49,134 bases of DNA from positions 1-49,134 of the forward strand of contig SVLD01000012.1 in assembly GCA_015068125.1 (NCBI GenBank), given 5' to 3'. Positions 42,226 to 49,134 of the stretch are shown here, one piece after another. Positions within the stretch are counted from its first letter, which is position 1. Each line of letters starts with the position of its first letter. The position numbers and the translations under genes were made by a program. Source of the stretch: Oscillospiraceae bacterium (GTDB lineage: Bacteria; Bacillota; Clostridia; Oscillospirales; Oscillospiraceae). Under the pieces are notes generated by a model. That model saw only the letters and a program-made list of their open reading frames with translations. It was not told where the DNA came from and ran no database searches.

Positions 42226-43269
42226 TTAAAATTCCAATCCGCAGCAGGCAAAGGCATTCTCCAAACTCTCCCAGGTAGACGGCAGCATGCTGACCATTTC
42301 CCCTGCTTGAGCCAAGCGACGGTGCTCCAGCTCACCGGGATAGAATATCTCGCTGACACCCTCCGCTTTTTTTGCGCTCTTAAACTGCTCGATCATGGTC
42401 TCGACGGACTTGACGTACACGTCAACATCCATCATTTTGGAAATATCCATCGCCACAAACACATGACCCGTATTGCCGCAGTGACCGGGAATTTCATTCC
42501 AGGAATTGATCTCATGGGTCAGTGCTGCGCCAGACATAATACCCGCCATGCACTCGACCATTACCGACAGGCCATAACCCTTGTGAGCGCCAAAGGGCAG
42601 CAGAACGCCGCCATCCAGATATTCATCCGGCACAACGGTGGGATTTCCGTTCTTGTCCAGCACGCAACCGGGATCCAGCAGCTTGCCCATGGAGTTGAGC
42701 ACACGGATCTTGCCATCCGCAACGGCGCTCATAGCCACATCCATCATCAATGTATCGTACTTACCGGCAGGTACCGCATAGGCAAAGGGATTGTTGCCGA
42801 TGGTGGCCTCGCAGCTTCCGGTCACCGCCATGATGGGATTGCCGGTGCTCATGACCATGCCGATCATTCCCGCCTTGGCAATGGCGTCAGCATAAACGCC
42901 CTCTGCGCCGTTGTGATGGCTCTGTCGCAGATTCACCACGCCAATGCCATGCTCCTTTGCCAGCTTAATGACCAATTCCGTTGCCTTGCAGCTGGCAGGA
43001 ATGCCCAGACCGCCGTTGCCGCTGGCACGAACCCAGCCGCCAAACTGCTGCTCAACCGTAAACTCTGCCTCGGGCAAAATACCACCGGATTGCAGACATT
43101 TGACATACCGCTCCACCCGCATAACGCCGTGAGAAGCAACGCCCCACTGATCTGCCAGGATCAGCGTATCAGCAACATAAGTCGCATCCTCCCGGCTAAC
43201 CCCCAGCATTTGGAACAGCTCCAGCAGTTTTTCCGTCAGCAGATGTCGGCTAATGCTCTTGTTTTCCAT
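42226..43269 (-). CDS. Ldh family NAD(P)-dependent oxidoreductase
   Basis: 347 residues of the malate/L-lactate dehydrogenase type 2 family (not the Rossmann LDH). The family histidine is in ASHGVMRVERY; NLRQSHHNGAEGVYA and NNPFAYAVP are typical; PFGAHKGYGLS is the conserved Lys-Gly. Members reduce or oxidise 2-oxoacids such as malate, lactate, sulfolactate or ureidoglycolate; the substrate here is not determinable. The ATG at 43269 follows GGAGG. Divergent from a GntR gene that probably controls it. Confidence 0.88.
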   Translation of the reverse strand: MENKSISRHLLTEKLLELFQMLGVSREDATYVADTLILADQWGVASHGVMRVERYVKCLQSGGILPEAEFTVEQQFGGWVRASGNGGLGIPASCKATELVIKLAKEHGIGVVNLRQSHHNGAEGVYADAIAKAGMIGMVMSTGNPIMAVTGSCEATIGNNPFAYAVPAGKYDTLMMDVAMSAVADGKIRVLNSMGKLLDPGCVLDKNGNPTVVPDEYLDGGVLLPFGAHKGYGLSVMVECMAGIMSGAALTHEINSWNEIPGHCGNTGHVFVAMDISKMMDVDVYVKSVETMIEQFKSAKKAEGVSEIFYPGELEHRRLAQAGEMVSMLPSTWESLENAFACCGLEF

Positions 43270-43302
43270 ATGTACGCCTCCGTTTTTTATAGATATACCT
43301 CT

Positions 43303-43330
43303 ATTATACATTCAAAAAACGGGAACGCAA
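43303..43330 (-). promoter_or_regulatory. Promoter of the Ldh-family gene
   Basis: On the minus strand TTGCGT (43325-43330), 16 bases, TATAAT (43303-43308). Confidence 0.6.
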
Positions 43331-43335
43331 GATGT

Positions 43336-43361
43336 ATTGTTGAACAATCCTACAATCTTGT
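43336..43361. promoter_or_regulatory. Candidate GntR operator
   Basis: ATTGTT-G-AACAAT (43336-43348) is a perfect palindrome of the TTGT/ACAA type used by FadR-subfamily GntR regulators. ACAA-TC-TTGT follows at 43352-43361. Both lie between the divergent promoters. Confidence 0.55.
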
Positions 43362-43394
43362 TTTTGTGATTTTTGCCGTAAATAGACAAACCCC

Positions 43395-43424
43395 TTGCAA
43401 TCTGCCCTTGAATAATGCTAAAAT
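43395..43424 (+). promoter_or_regulatory. Promoter of the GntR gene
   Basis: TTGCAA (43395-43400), 18 bases, TAAAAT (43419-43424). Confidence 0.5.
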
Positions 43425-43449
43425 GGGGAAAACGAAACGAGGTGCCGCT

Positions 43450-44130
43450 ATGGGTTCTGTCCAATTGAATTTGATCTCTGCCGTGGACGCGGTCTGCACC
43501 GCTCTGGAAGCAGACATTCTCAACCTGCGCTTTGCACCGGGCGAAAAGATAACAGAGAGCGAGCTGTCGGAGCGATACAGCGTCAGCCGCAACACCATCC
43601 GGGAGGCTGTGGCACATCTGTTGGCCCAGGGACTGCTGACCAAGATTGCCAACAAAGGCGTATATGTCCGCAAATTCACCGCGGCGGATGTGCAGGAAAT
43701 CTTCCATCTGCGAGCGCTGCTGGAGCTGGAAGCAATTCGTAGCATAGCCGCTGCCAATACCGTCCCCGCCGGACTCTTTCCTCTTGTGCAGGAGCTGGAA
43801 TCCTACGACCGGGTAGACCGTTGGGACGACTATGTCCGTCTGGACATTCTGTTTCACACCGCATTGGTGGCTGCTGCCAACAGCTCCAGGCTTTCCCGCT
43901 TGTATGATACGATCCTTACGGAGGTCAAACTCTGCATTTACCAGACACGAAACTATGTGACAATCCCCGCCGGAAACGATGCTTCCCACCGACAGATTCT
44001 GGACGCGCTGTATTCCCGGGAATACGACACCGCAATGCAACTGCTGGTGCAGCATATTCAGCAGGTCATTACTCGCTACTGCACCGGGCTGGAGGCTATG
44101 GAACAGAATAAAAACAAAAGCACAAGGTAA
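43450..44130 (+). CDS. GntR family regulator, FCD type
   Basis: 226 residues. The winged helix-turn-helix is in ITESELSERYSVSRNTIREA (about 38-57) followed by LLAQGLLTKIANKGVYV. The C-terminal FCD domain runs from about 80, with metal-binding-like Asp/His positions in DILFHTALV and ASHRQILDAL. FCD members usually sense small organic acids. Divergent from the Ldh-family gene with shared palindromes between, so I infer it regulates that gene in response to its 2-hydroxy or 2-oxo acid. GAGGTG precedes the ATG at 43450. Confidence 0.88.
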   Translation: MGSVQLNLISAVDAVCTALEADILNLRFAPGEKITESELSERYSVSRNTIREAVAHLLAQGLLTKIANKGVYVRKFTAADVQEIFHLRALLELEAIRSIAAANTVPAGLFPLVQELESYDRVDRWDDYVRLDILFHTALVAAANSSRLSRLYDTILTEVKLCIYQTRNYVTIPAGNDASHRQILDALYSREYDTAMQLLVQHIQQVITRYCTGLEAMEQNKNKSTR

Positions 44131-44145
44131 CCACCTTGTGCTTTT
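44116..44145. terminator. Bidirectional terminator between GntR gene and dapF
   Basis: AAAAGCACAAGG pairs exactly with CCTTGTGCTTTT around six bases, with T's on both readings. It begins inside the last codons of the GntR gene. Confidence 0.85.
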
Positions 44146-44157
44146 GTTGCAGCAATT

Positions 44158-44934
44158 TTACACTTCCATGATGCGAACCACTTCCGTGGGGCCCTCCAAA
44201 AACAGCTTGTCCACCACGCCGTTTTGTCCGAACACCGTCACCGTCAGGTCACCGCCGCGGTTCTTTACCGTCAGACAGCCCCCGGGAAGCTTCCCTGCCG
44301 CCCACAGCGCCACGCCAACGCTGCCGCTGCCGGTGCCGCAGGCCAGGGTGTAGTCCTCTACGCCCCGCTCAAAGGTCAAAATCCGCACCGTCTGGTCATC
44401 CAGCCAGGCGTACAGATTGGCATTGGCACCCTTGGGAAATGCCGGGTCGAATCGCAGAGCCTTGGCCATTTCCCAAAGCGCCGGTCCCTGCTCCCAGGTC
44501 AGTCCGGGGATTTCTTTGACGGCATGGGGCACGCCGGGATCGCCCAATTCCACATAGGCCGCATCGCTCTTGCGGTGCAGATCTATGACGCTGGGCTTAT
44601 TCAGCAGTACCTTGTACTGATTTTCTGACAGCCGCCAACCCGGCACCAGGCCGGCATCGGTCTGCACCGTCATTTCACTGCCGGCGATGCCGTTGTCGTA
44701 GGCAAAGCGGCAGATGCATCTTGCGCCGTTGCCGCACATTTCGCCCCGGGAACCGTCGGAATTGTAAAAATGCAGGCGAAAATCCGCCACATCGGAATGA
44801 TCCACCGCCATGAAGCCATCGGCGCCGGTTAGTTTACATAACTCTATCGCCATAGACTTCAGATCCAGTTCCAAGCCCCGGGCATCGATGACCATAAAGT
44901 CATTGCCCGCTCCGTTCATATACCAAACTTTCAT
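44158..44934 (-). CDS. dapF: Diaminopimelate epimerase
   Basis: Converts LL- to meso-diaminopimelate for lysine and peptidoglycan. 258 residues, a little shorter than the usual 270-280. The two catalytic cysteines are in GEMCGNGARC and LACGTGSGS, and the start MKVWYMNGAGNDF is typical. ATG at 44934 has AAGGAG six bases upstream. Last gene of the operon DUF2461-dapA-dapB-dapF; 10 bases after dapB. Confidence 0.95.
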   Translation of the reverse strand: MKVWYMNGAGNDFMVIDARGLELDLKSMAIELCKLTGADGFMAVDHSDVADFRLHFYNSDGSRGEMCGNGARCICRFAYDNGIAGSEMTVQTDAGLVPGWRLSENQYKVLLNKPSVIDLHRKSDAAYVELGDPGVPHAVKEIPGLTWEQGPALWEMAKALRFDPAFPKGANANLYAWLDDQTVRILTFERGVEDYTLACGTGSGSVGVALWAAGKLPGGCLTVKNRGGDLTVTVFGQNGVVDKLFLEGPTEVVRIMEV

Positions 44935-44944
44935 GCTCCGCTCC

Positions 44945-45664
44945 TTAACCCAGCAGGTCATCCATATTGTAGAAGCCTACCGCCTTGCCCTCCATAAACC
45001 TGGCGGCATCCACCGCGCCCTCGGCCAGCATAGCTCTGTTGCCGGCTTCGTGCCGCAGGGTCAGGGTCTGACTGGGGGTGCAAATATGCACCTCATGGAC
45101 GCCTACCACATTACCCATCCGCAGGGAAGCGATGCCGATCTCATTAGGCTTGCGCTTGCCCTCGCCTGCCCGTCCGCAGGCCTCCACAGCCTGGGGGCGA
45201 ACCTCCCGGATGGCATGGAACAGCATATGGGCAGTGCCGCTGGGGGCATCCACCTTGCGGTTGTGATGTACTTCCACAATCTCAATATCCGCCTCAGGGA
45301 AGCAAGCCGCCGCCTGCCGCGCCAACCGGCACAGCACCGCGATGCCCAGGCTCATATTGCCGGAGAAGAACACCGGCAGCTCCTTGGCCGCTGCATAAAT
45401 GGCTTCCTTTTCCTCAGGGGTATGTCCTGTGGTGCCGATGACCAGTGCGCAGCCCAGTTTCTTGCCATGGGCAATCACTTCTGTCACCGCGCTGTGGTGA
45501 GAAAAGTCCACAATCACATCCGCTGAAATCTCGCCCAGCTCGGCAAAGGTCTTAGGTACGCCGTTTTCGCCGTCGATGCTGACCTTGCCAACGACCTCCT
45601 CGCCCAAAATATCACAAATCAGCTTTCCCATAGCGCCGTTGGCGCCGCAAACGATGGCTCTCAT
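44945..45664 (-). CDS. dapB: 4-hydroxy-tetrahydrodipicolinate reductase
   Basis: NAD(P)H-dependent second step of the DAP branch. 239 residues, slightly short for the family. The nucleotide loop is CGANGAMGK; the catalytic stretch VEVHHNRKVDAPSGTA holds the paired histidines and lysine. Overlaps dapA by 4 bases, so translation is coupled. The loop after the Rossmann start is shorter than in E. coli. Confidence 0.96.
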   Translation of the reverse strand: MRAIVCGANGAMGKLICDILGEEVVGKVSIDGENGVPKTFAELGEISADVIVDFSHHSAVTEVIAHGKKLGCALVIGTTGHTPEEKEAIYAAAKELPVFFSGNMSLGIAVLCRLARQAAACFPEADIEIVEVHHNRKVDAPSGTAHMLFHAIREVRPQAVEACGRAGEGKRKPNEIGIASLRMGNVVGVHEVHICTPSQTLTLRHEAGNRAMLAEGAVDAARFMEGKAVGFYNMDDLLG

Positions 45665-46551
45665 ACTTCGATTCCCTGCTTTCTCATTTCTTCATACAGC
45701 TTCGCCCGGGTGGCGCTTTCCATGGGAGTCAGGGGCATCCGCAGATTCTCCTCACCGAAGCCCATGGCCGCCACCGCGGCCTTGGCCGGGATGGGATTGA
45801 CCTCGCTGAACAGCGCCTTAATGAGCGGCAGTGTTTCGCACTGCAGTGCCGCGGCCTTTTGGAAATCTCCTGCCAGGGCGGCCTCCGCCATTTGGGAAGC
45901 CTTGCCGGGGATCACATTGGACAGCACGCTGATGGCGCCCATGCCGCCCATGGCCATGATGGGCACATTCAAAGCGTCCTCACCGGAATAAATATCGATC
46001 TTATCGCCGCAGAGGGCCATCAGTTCCACCACCTGGGACATATTGCCGGCAGCCTCCTTAATACCCACGATATTGGGATGCTCCGCCAGCTTTGCCACGG
46101 TCTGGGGCAGCAAATTGCAGCCGGTGCGGCCGGGAACATTGTAGAGGATTACCGGCACGGTGGACAGATCCGCCACCGCTGTATAGTGGGCGATGAGGCC
46201 GTTCTGGGTTGCCTTGTTATAGTAAGGCGTCACAACCAGAATGGCATCCGCGCCAACCTCGCAGGCATTTTTTACGTACTCCAGCACATGCAGCGTATTA
46301 TTGGTACCGGTACCGGCAACCACCGGAACTCTGCCGGCAACCCGCTGCACCGTGAAGCGGATCACTTCCTTCTGCTCCCAGGGCTCCAGGGTAGCGCTTT
46401 CGCCGGTGGTACCCACAGCCACCAGGGCATGGATACCGCTTTCGATCTGGAAATCGATGAGCCGACCCAGGGCATCGAAATCTACGGACTTGTCCGCCTT
46501 CATAGGCGTTACGATGGCCGTGGCCATTCCCTTAAAAACAGTATTCTTCAT
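45661..46551 (-). CDS. dapA: 4-hydroxy-tetrahydrodipicolinate synthase
   Basis: Condenses pyruvate with aspartate semialdehyde. 296 residues, the usual size. Schiff-base Lys165 in VGIKEAAGN, Tyr138 in LYNVPGRTG, and Thr48-Thr49 in GTTGESATL complete the active site. AAGGAG precedes the ATG. Follows the DUF2461 gene by 15 bases. Confidence 0.97.
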   Translation of the reverse strand: MKNTVFKGMATAIVTPMKADKSVDFDALGRLIDFQIESGIHALVAVGTTGESATLEPWEQKEVIRFTVQRVAGRVPVVAGTGTNNTLHVLEYVKNACEVGADAILVVTPYYNKATQNGLIAHYTAVADLSTVPVILYNVPGRTGCNLLPQTVAKLAEHPNIVGIKEAAGNMSQVVELMALCGDKIDIYSGEDALNVPIMAMGGMGAISVLSNVIPGKASQMAEAALAGDFQKAAALQCETLPLIKALFSEVNPIPAKAAVAAMGFGEENLRMPLTPMESATRAKLYEEMRKQGIEV

Positions 46552-46566
46552 AGGCTTTTCTCCTTA

Positions 46567-47214
46567 TCAAACCTTGAACTTGTTGAAATAATCGTATACC
46601 GGCATCAGCTTTTGGAAGAAATCTGCCACCCGAATCGCCAGCTCCGGGGAAAGGACCTCAGGACTGAAATCCTCGTGGCGGATACAGCCGATGGCCTTTT
46701 TCCAGGCAAAGAACCGCTCCAGCCGGGGATCTTCGGTTTTCTCCGGGCGTTTGTACAGCTCCGCGGAGATTTCCATACCGGTGTCCTTCTCGGTTTTCCG
46801 GATCATCTCCAAAAACGGTTCCGGCCGGGCTGCGATATCCCGGTGAAATTCCTTCAGCGTCGCCACCCGGGGCTGCCAGATAAAGAATCCGTAATCCACG
46901 CCCTCGGGGTTGATCTCGAAAAACAGGCAGGGATTTTCCGCCCACCAATCCACATCCTGGCGAATGCAGATCCAAAGGCTTTCCTTGTAGGGCAGCGGAT
47001 GGTGCATTCTGGCATCCCGATAGATGCGGCTGACCTTCAGCAGCTCTCCGGGCTTGTCCACAAAGGGCTGAAACAGCTCCGCTCCCAGCGCTTTCATGGG
47101 CTCATACAAATGCCGGACATAGTTGGGCTTGTTTTCCATAAACCATTCCCGGTTATTGTTCAGCCGGATACCCCATAGAAAATCCACGGTTTCCGGCGTA
47201 AAGCCAGCAAACAC
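46567..47214 (-). CDS. DUF2461 family protein
   Basis: 215 residues, soluble, matching the DUF2461 (TIGR02453-like) pattern: NNNREWFMENKPNY near the N-terminus, KVSRIYRDARMHHP, then DVDWWAENPCLFFEI and YGFFIW. No function is established to my knowledge. I start at the GTG at 47214, eight bases after AGGAGG; the GTG at 47223 overlaps the site. First gene of the dap operon, though a functional link to lysine is not shown. Confidence 0.8.
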   Translation of the reverse strand: MFAGFTPETVDFLWGIRLNNNREWFMENKPNYVRHLYEPMKALGAELFQPFVDKPGELLKVSRIYRDARMHHPLPYKESLWICIRQDVDWWAENPCLFFEINPEGVDYGFFIWQPRVATLKEFHRDIAARPEPFLEMIRKTEKDTGMEISAELYKRPEKTEDPRLERFFAWKKAIGCIRHEDFSPEVLSPELAIRVADFFQKLMPVYDYFNKFKV

Positions 47215-47248
47215 AGCATCCACCTCCTGTTTTGTATCTTACATAAAT

Positions 47249-47277
47249 ATCATACCCAATTTCCCTGCATTTTGCAA
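47249..47277 (-). promoter_or_regulatory. Promoter of the DUF2461-dapABF operon
   Basis: On the minus strand TTGCAA (47272-47277), 17 bases, TATGAT (47249-47254). The leader is only about 30 bases and shows no lysine riboswitch. Confidence 0.7.
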
Positions 47278-47356
47278 CTACAATGTGCGTCCAGATTTGT
47301 CACTGAAAAAATTTTATGAAAAATTCGGTTTTTTTGGTTTTTTTGTGAAAAAACAG

Positions 47357-47385
47357 TTGACAAAGCGAAAAAACGGTGGTACACT
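47357..47385 (+). promoter_or_regulatory. Upstream promoter toward the ZTP riboswitch
   Basis: TTGACA (47357-47362), 17 bases, TACACT (47380-47385). It lies 115 bases upstream of a second promoter of the same strength. Confidence 0.6.
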
Positions 47386-47471
47386 CTCTTTCGGTACGGA
47401 TTTATCGAATGATTTTGCCGGCAAGCAGAGTGGGAACAACAGGGTTTTTGTTTCCCCAGGGCGTTTTCTGC

Positions 47472-47500
47472 TTGACAAAAGCGGCAATTTGCTCTACAAT
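47472..47500 (+). promoter_or_regulatory. Proximal promoter of the ZTP riboswitch transcript
   Basis: TTGACA (47472-47477), 17 bases, TACAAT (47495-47500). Transcription would begin around 47507, at the 5' end of the aptamer. Confidence 0.8.
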
Positions 47501-47508
47501 ATAAAAGG

Positions 47509-47579
47509 CATCACACGACTGACGGTTACGCGGAGCACTGCGGGGGAATGTGATGTTATATGAGCCGACCGTCTGGGCA
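47509..47579 (+). ncRNA. ZTP (pfl) riboswitch aptamer
   Basis: The conserved pieces of the pfl motif are readable in order: CACGACTGACGG, a GCGG...CTGCGGGGGAA hairpin region, and the 3' pseudoknot end GCCGACCGTCTGGGCA. Known ZTP riboswitches sense ZTP/ZMP, which build up when 10-formyl-tetrahydrofolate is short, and turn on one-carbon genes. The gene two steps downstream is formate-tetrahydrofolate ligase, a classic target. Confidence 0.85.
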
Positions 47580-47611
47580 ATTCGATTCCGCAGAATCGGG
47601 TTGCTTTTTTC
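47577..47611 (+). terminator. Riboswitch expression platform (intrinsic terminator)
   Basis: GCAATTCGATTC (47577-47588) pairs fully with GAATCGGGTTGC (47593-47604, with G-T pairs), followed by six T's. Its first bases are the last bases of the aptamer's GGGCA, so ligand binding and termination would exclude each other. Confidence 0.82.
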
Positions 47612-47635
47612 ATTTTTCACCCAAGGAGCACTGCC

Positions 47636-48580
47636 ATGCGCTTTACATACAAGGGCCTTTCCGCTCAACTGACACGTCATATCGTCACCGACGAGGAGAT
47701 CGACCGCCAGATCGAAAGACTGCGGCAGAACAATCCCCGGATCGCACTGGTCAACGACCGCCCCACCGAACTGGGCGATGAAGTCGTGCTGGATTATGCC
47801 GGCTACTGTGACGGCGAACAATTTGCCGGCGGCACCGCTGAAAACCAGACCCTGGTTCTTGGCAGCGGTATGTTCATCCCCGGCTTTGAAGAACAGCTTG
47901 TGGACAAGGTTCCCGGTGAGAAGGTCATCGTCAAGGTCACCTTCCCCACTGAATACCACGCTGAAAACCTGGCCGGTAAAGAGGCCGAATTCCACTGCAC
48001 CATTCACCAGATCCGCATCAAGACCGCTTACGAGCTGGACGATGTCTTTGCTCAGGAGGTGGGCGGCTGCTACACCTTCGAGGAGATGCGCCAGCATCTG
48101 GGCGAAAGCCTGCAAAGCTACACCGATCAGCGGGGCGAAATGGATCTGCAGGATCGCCTGCTGCGCCAGGCCGCCGAAACGCTGGAGTTTACTCCCTCTG
48201 AGGAAGCTCTGGAAGAAGCTGTCACCGAGCAGATCCAGAATCTGGAGGCACAGCTGGCTCGCCAGGGTCTGAACCTGGATATGTACTGCAGCTTCACCAA
48301 GACCACTGTGGAAGACCTGCGTAACGACGCCAAATCCGCTGCTCAAGCCGCCCTGCGGAATCAGGCTGCCGTGGATCGCATCGTGGAGTTGGAAAACCTC
48401 TCCGCCACTGAGCAGGAAATCGGCGAGGCGCTGGCCATGATCGCAAAGCAGAACAACATGACTGTGGAGCAGATTAAGCCTTATTACGACACCGAATTTG
48501 AAAAGGCAGTCATCAAAAGTATACTCACCAGCAAGGTCATGGGTCTCATCCGGGACGAGGCTGACATTGCAGTGGTATAA
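47636..48580 (+). CDS. Trigger-factor-like PPIase without ribosome-binding domain
   Basis: 314 residues, against about 430 for trigger factor. The middle FKBP-type domain (about 45-125, with LGDEVVLDYAGY and FIPGFEEQLVDKVPGE) and the helical C-terminal chaperone arms (about 130-300) are present. The N-terminal ribosome-docking domain, with its GFRxGKxP signature, is missing: the protein opens directly with MRFTYKGLSAQLTRH. I infer a ribosome-free foldase. AAGGAG precedes the ATG, 25 bases after the riboswitch terminator. It is co-transcribed with fhs. Confidence 0.85.
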   Translation: MRFTYKGLSAQLTRHIVTDEEIDRQIERLRQNNPRIALVNDRPTELGDEVVLDYAGYCDGEQFAGGTAENQTLVLGSGMFIPGFEEQLVDKVPGEKVIVKVTFPTEYHAENLAGKEAEFHCTIHQIRIKTAYELDDVFAQEVGGCYTFEEMRQHLGESLQSYTDQRGEMDLQDRLLRQAAETLEFTPSEEALEEAVTEQIQNLEAQLARQGLNLDMYCSFTKTTVEDLRNDAKSAAQAALRNQAAVDRIVELENLSATEQEIGEALAMIAKQNNMTVEQIKPYYDTEFEKAVIKSILTSKVMGLIRDEADIAVV

Positions 48581-48640
48581 CATAAATACATCAATCATAG
48601 TGTCGCACTGCGGCACATAAAACAAGGAGGAAACAACACC

Positions 48641-49134
48641 ATGGCAATCGTTTTTGACGAAAATGGCAAGTATGTGGACGAGAAGGGTTTCGTAAAGCTG
48701 GACCCCACCAAGTTCGCTGACTGGCAGATCGCCGAAGAGGCTGAAAAGACTCTGCCCTCCGTGGATTACTTCCGCGAGAAGCTGGGCCTGCTGCCCGAGG
48801 AGATCATCCCCTACGGCAAGACCCCCAAGATCGACTTTATCAAGGTTATGAACCGTCTGAAGGACAAGCCCGACGGCAAGTTCATCGAGGTCACCGCAGT
48901 TACCCCCACCCCCTTCGGTGAAGGTAAGTCCACCGTTTCTCTGGGTCTGATTGAAGGCCTGGGCTACATTGGCAAGAATGCCGGCGGCGCTCTGCGTCAG
49001 CCCTCCGGCGGCCCCACCATGAACGTTAAGGGTACCGCAGCCGGCGGCGGCAACGCTCTGCTGATGCCCATGACCGAGTTCTCCCTGGGTCTGACCGGCG
49101 ACATCAACGACATCATGAACGCCCACAACCTGGC
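48641..49134 (+). CDS. fhs: Formate-tetrahydrofolate ligase, divergent type (3' end cut by window)
   Basis: Makes 10-formyl-tetrahydrofolate from formate, THF and ATP. Only the first 164 codons are inside the window and the frame stays open to the edge. The P-loop TPFGEGKST (about 90-98) is followed by [20 protein letters not shown] and [15 protein letters not shown]. The usual family has LREPSLGP, KGGAAGGG and HFTGDxHAI, so several conserved positions differ. AAGGAGG precedes the ATG. 60 bases after the trigger-factor-like gene. Confidence 0.85.
   Translation, partial: MAIVFDENGKYVDEKGFVKLDPTKFADWQIAEEAEKTLPSVDYFREKLGLLPEEIIPYGKTPKIDFIKVMNRLKDKPDGKFIEVTAVTPTPFGEGKSTVSLGLIEGLGYIGKNAGGALRQPSGGPTMNVKGTAAGGGNALLMPMTEFSLGLTGDINDIMNAHNL

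Larger units (their letters stand above)
47278..47507. other. Non-coding stretch between divergent operons
   Basis: 47278-47356 is A/T-rich with runs of T. 47357-47385 and 47472-47500 are plus-strand promoters. The 86 bases between them contain GGGAACA paired with TGTTTCCC around a ten-base loop and no supported gene; a 31-codon ATG frame at 47410 lacks a ribosome site. Confidence 0.5.

Noticed and set aside
41991..42359. N-terminal extension of the GH3 frame
   Set aside because: It crosses the promoter and the 80-bp repeat and enters the neighbouring gene; GH3 homology begins near the TTG at 41990.
42148..43449. N-terminal extension of the GntR frame by over 400 codons
   Set aside because: It runs antisense through the Ldh-family gene; a ribosome site and the helix-turn-helix place the start at 43450.
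47215..47280. A lysine riboswitch before the dap operon
   Set aside because: The leader from the predicted promoter is only about 30 bases, too short for the aptamer.
47410..47505. A 31-codon open frame between the two promoters
   Set aside because: No ribosome binding site, and it would overlap the proximal promoter.

Overview
The window looks like a chromosomal segment of a GC-rich, low-motility gut-type Clostridia, most likely Oscillospiraceae/Ruminococcaceae-like. The reasons are the Firmicutes order gdpP-rplI-dnaB, sigma-A promoters of the TTGACA-N17-TATAAT type, strong AGGAGG ribosome binding sites, a divergent ParB/Noc gene with Noc-box-like sites, and short folding repeats of the kind scattered through gut Clostridia. 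The genus is an inference; no rRNA or tRNA gene is present. No phage, insertion sequence with a transposase, or CRISPR array was seen.

Layout, left to right. 1-5100: an inverted repeat at the left edge, the serine pair serC-serA (minus), a divergent iron-sulfur aldo/keto reductase, and a CofE-like ligase of unknown substrate. 5100-8000: trkA-trkH potassium uptake. 8000-13670: a DUF1846 protein (minus), and diverging from it a sharply bounded five-gene operon (lrgA-like, lrgB-like, DUF5058, an unknown membrane protein, membrane-anchored M20 peptidase). 13780-17560: an amino-sugar operon (NahK-like kinase, ROK-like protein, nagA). 17630-20820: an acyl-transfer cassette (lipoprotein, MBOAT, DHHW; minus). 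20950-23040: a cysteine desulfidase-like gene, and divergently a two-gene nickel cassette (His-rich protein, CooT-like) whose promoter spacer is a perfect palindrome.

23040-30690 is one long minus-strand housekeeping operon: gdpP, rplI, dnaB, tilS, hpt, ftsH. It diverges from a noc/parB-like gene. A heterodimeric ABC exporter follows (31690-35460), then a deoxynucleoside salvage operon tdk-deoC-deoD-deoB-cdd (35500-39310) that contains small folding repeats. 39570-43330 holds a family 3 glycoside hydrolase and an Ldh-family dehydrogenase (both minus), the latter facing a GntR regulator across a region with perfect palindromes. 44150-47280 is a lysine/DAP operon (DUF2461, dapA, dapB, dapF; minus). 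The right end is a ZTP-type (pfl) riboswitch with an intrinsic terminator, controlling a trigger-factor-like protein without a ribosome-binding domain and then a divergent formate-tetrahydrofolate ligase cut by the window edge.

Most of the window is ordinary metabolism. The best candidates for something not well described are the lrgAB-DUF5058-membrane protein-M20 operon, the nickel cassette with its built-in operator, the ZTP riboswitch placed on a truncated chaperone, the Noc-like boxes in the noc promoter, and the covarying hairpin repeats. All calls were made by reading the sequence; none was checked against a database.
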